Below the pieces are notes generated by a model. It was given only the letters and a program-made list of their open reading frames with translations. It did not search any database and was not told where the DNA came from. This document shows positions 40,774-41,474 of a stretch of 41,474 nt of DNA, one piece after another. How positions within the stretch are numbered: the stretch's first letter is position 1; every line of letters starts with the position of its first letter. Source of the DNA: Gammaproteobacteria bacterium (GTDB taxonomy: Bacteria > Pseudomonadota > Gammaproteobacteria > Pseudomonadales > Azotimanducaceae); the NCBI GenBank assembly GCA_028821515.1, contig JAPPGA010000015.1, positions 22,634-64,107 on the forward strand, in the 5' to 3' direction. A program made the position numbers and the translations under genes.

Positions 40774-41474
40774 GGTTGCGATCCGGCGTCGGGTGGGGGA
40801 GGCAATACCGGCACGGTACGCCGTCCCCTGATGGTCATGAACAGGTTGTAAGCGAGCAACACGGCACCGGCGAGGAAAACGATCCCGGCGACGAGCCGTA
40901 ACGCGTAATAGGGCGCCATGCTCGCCATGATGTCCTTGAAGCTGAAGGAGAGTTCGCCGATGTCGTCGAGGCTCAGCCACAACAGGCCCTGGGAGACGCC
41001 GGCGCCCCACATGGCAAGGACGTAGAGCATGGTTCCGGCCAGGGCCAGCCAGAAATGCACATTGGCGAGCTTGACGCTGTAGAGCCCCGTTCCCATCAGG
41101 CGTGGAACGAGGAAGTAGAACGTGCCGAAAGTGATCATGGCGTTCCATCCGAGCGCGCCGGAATGCACGTGGCCGACGGTCCAGTCGGTGAAATGGCTGA
41201 CCATGTTGACGCTCTTGATCGACATCATCGGACCTTCGAACGTCGCAAGCCCGTAGAAGGCAAGCGAAAGCACGATGAACTTGAGCGCCGGGTCGACGCG
41301 GAGTTTCCGCCAGGCCCCGGCCACCGTCATGATGCCATTGACCATGGTCGCCCAGGACGGCGCCAGCAGGATGAGGCTCATCACCATGCCCAGCCCCTGC
41401 ACCCACTCGGGTATCGCGCTGTAGTGCAGGTGGTGCGGCCCGGCCCAGATGTAGCTGTAGGTGAACGCCCAGAA
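40770..41474 (-). CDS. ccoN: Cytochrome cbb3 oxidase catalytic subunit I, partial
   Basis: C-terminal 234 residues; the 5' part lies beyond the right edge of the window. The reading frame continues to the last base with FWAFTYSYIWAGPHHLHYS, which carries the CuB histidines (GPHH) of heme-copper oxidases, and then EGPMMSIKSVN, HFTDWTVGHVHSGALGWNAM (heme ligands His-x-His) and several membrane helices. Terminal oxidase for low-oxygen respiration; first gene of ccoNOQP. Confidence 0.95.
   Translation of the reverse strand, partial: FWAFTYSYIWAGPHHLHYSAIPEWVQGLGMVMSLILLAPSWATMVNGIMTVAGAWRKLRVDPALKFIVLSLAFYGLATFEGPMMSIKSVNMVSHFTDWTVGHVHSGALGWNAMITFGTFYFLVPRLMGTGLYSVKLANVHFWLALAGTMLYVLAMWGAGVSQGLLWLSLDDIGELSFSFKDIMASMAPYYALRLVAGIVFLAGAVLLAYNLFMTIRGRRTVPVLPPPPDAGSQP

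Overview
The window is a GC-rich (above 60 percent by eye), gene-dense chromosome segment, most likely from an uncultured, probably marine or host-associated, gammaproteobacterium. The main argument is gene order. The run proA-nadD-rsfS-mrdA-rodA-mltB-rlpA-dacA (12.4-21.6 kb) is the classic gammaproteobacterial cell-shape cluster, and ccoNOQP, sdhE, ssb next to uvrA, and many TonB-dependent receptors fit the same picture. No rRNA, tRNA, CRISPR array, transposase or phage gene was found.

Layout. 0-2.5 kb (+): a tandem palindromic repeat, folK, a secreted phospholipase C/S1-nuclease-like protein overlapping folK by 4 bp, and a luciferase-like oxidoreductase. 2.5-10 kb (-): a long same-strand run uvrA > FAD oxidoreductase > CULT-domain protein > HAD hydrolase > PTPS-family enzyme > SDR > YhhQ transporter; the last four are 5, -4 and 2 bp apart and look translationally coupled. 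10-12.4 kb: ssb, uppP (undecaprenyl-PP phosphatase) and a Lon-N domain protein. 12.4-21.6 kb (+): the proA...dacA cluster for NAD, ribosome silencing and peptidoglycan elongation; rlmH, normally between rsfS and mrdA, is absent there. 21.6-33.3 kb: an accessory nutrient-uptake block with two tandem paralogous TonB receptors, a beta-propeller lyase-like protein, an F420-type luciferase-like oxidoreductase and a third receptor. 33.4-38.9 kb: small metabolic genes (ArsC-family protein, VOC protein, DUF2784, sdhE, HpcH/HpaI aldolase, DUF1801, cupin, lipB, alpha/beta hydrolase). 39.1 kb to the end (-): the cbb3 oxidase operon ccoNOQP, with ccoN cut by the window edge.

Main points of interest. (1) The ArsC-family gene at 33408-33758 has an in-frame UGA exactly where the catalytic Cys12 belongs (YHNPG-U-GQSR), a strong Shine-Dalgarno, and hairpins just after the UGA: a probable selenoprotein that ordinary gene calling truncates. 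(2) A stand-alone CULT-domain protein, related to the thalidomide-binding domain of cereblon. (3) A PTPS-family enzyme with ExxHGH in place of CxxxHGH, in a coupled operon. (4) A dispersed palindromic element (core GCGAGGG-n-CCCTCGC) that sits upstream of folK, in frame in the 3' end of uvrA, and directly in front of nadD. (5) An insert in the two tandem TonB receptors with 45 consecutive identical residues but 26 synonymously different codons, indicating strong purifying selection.
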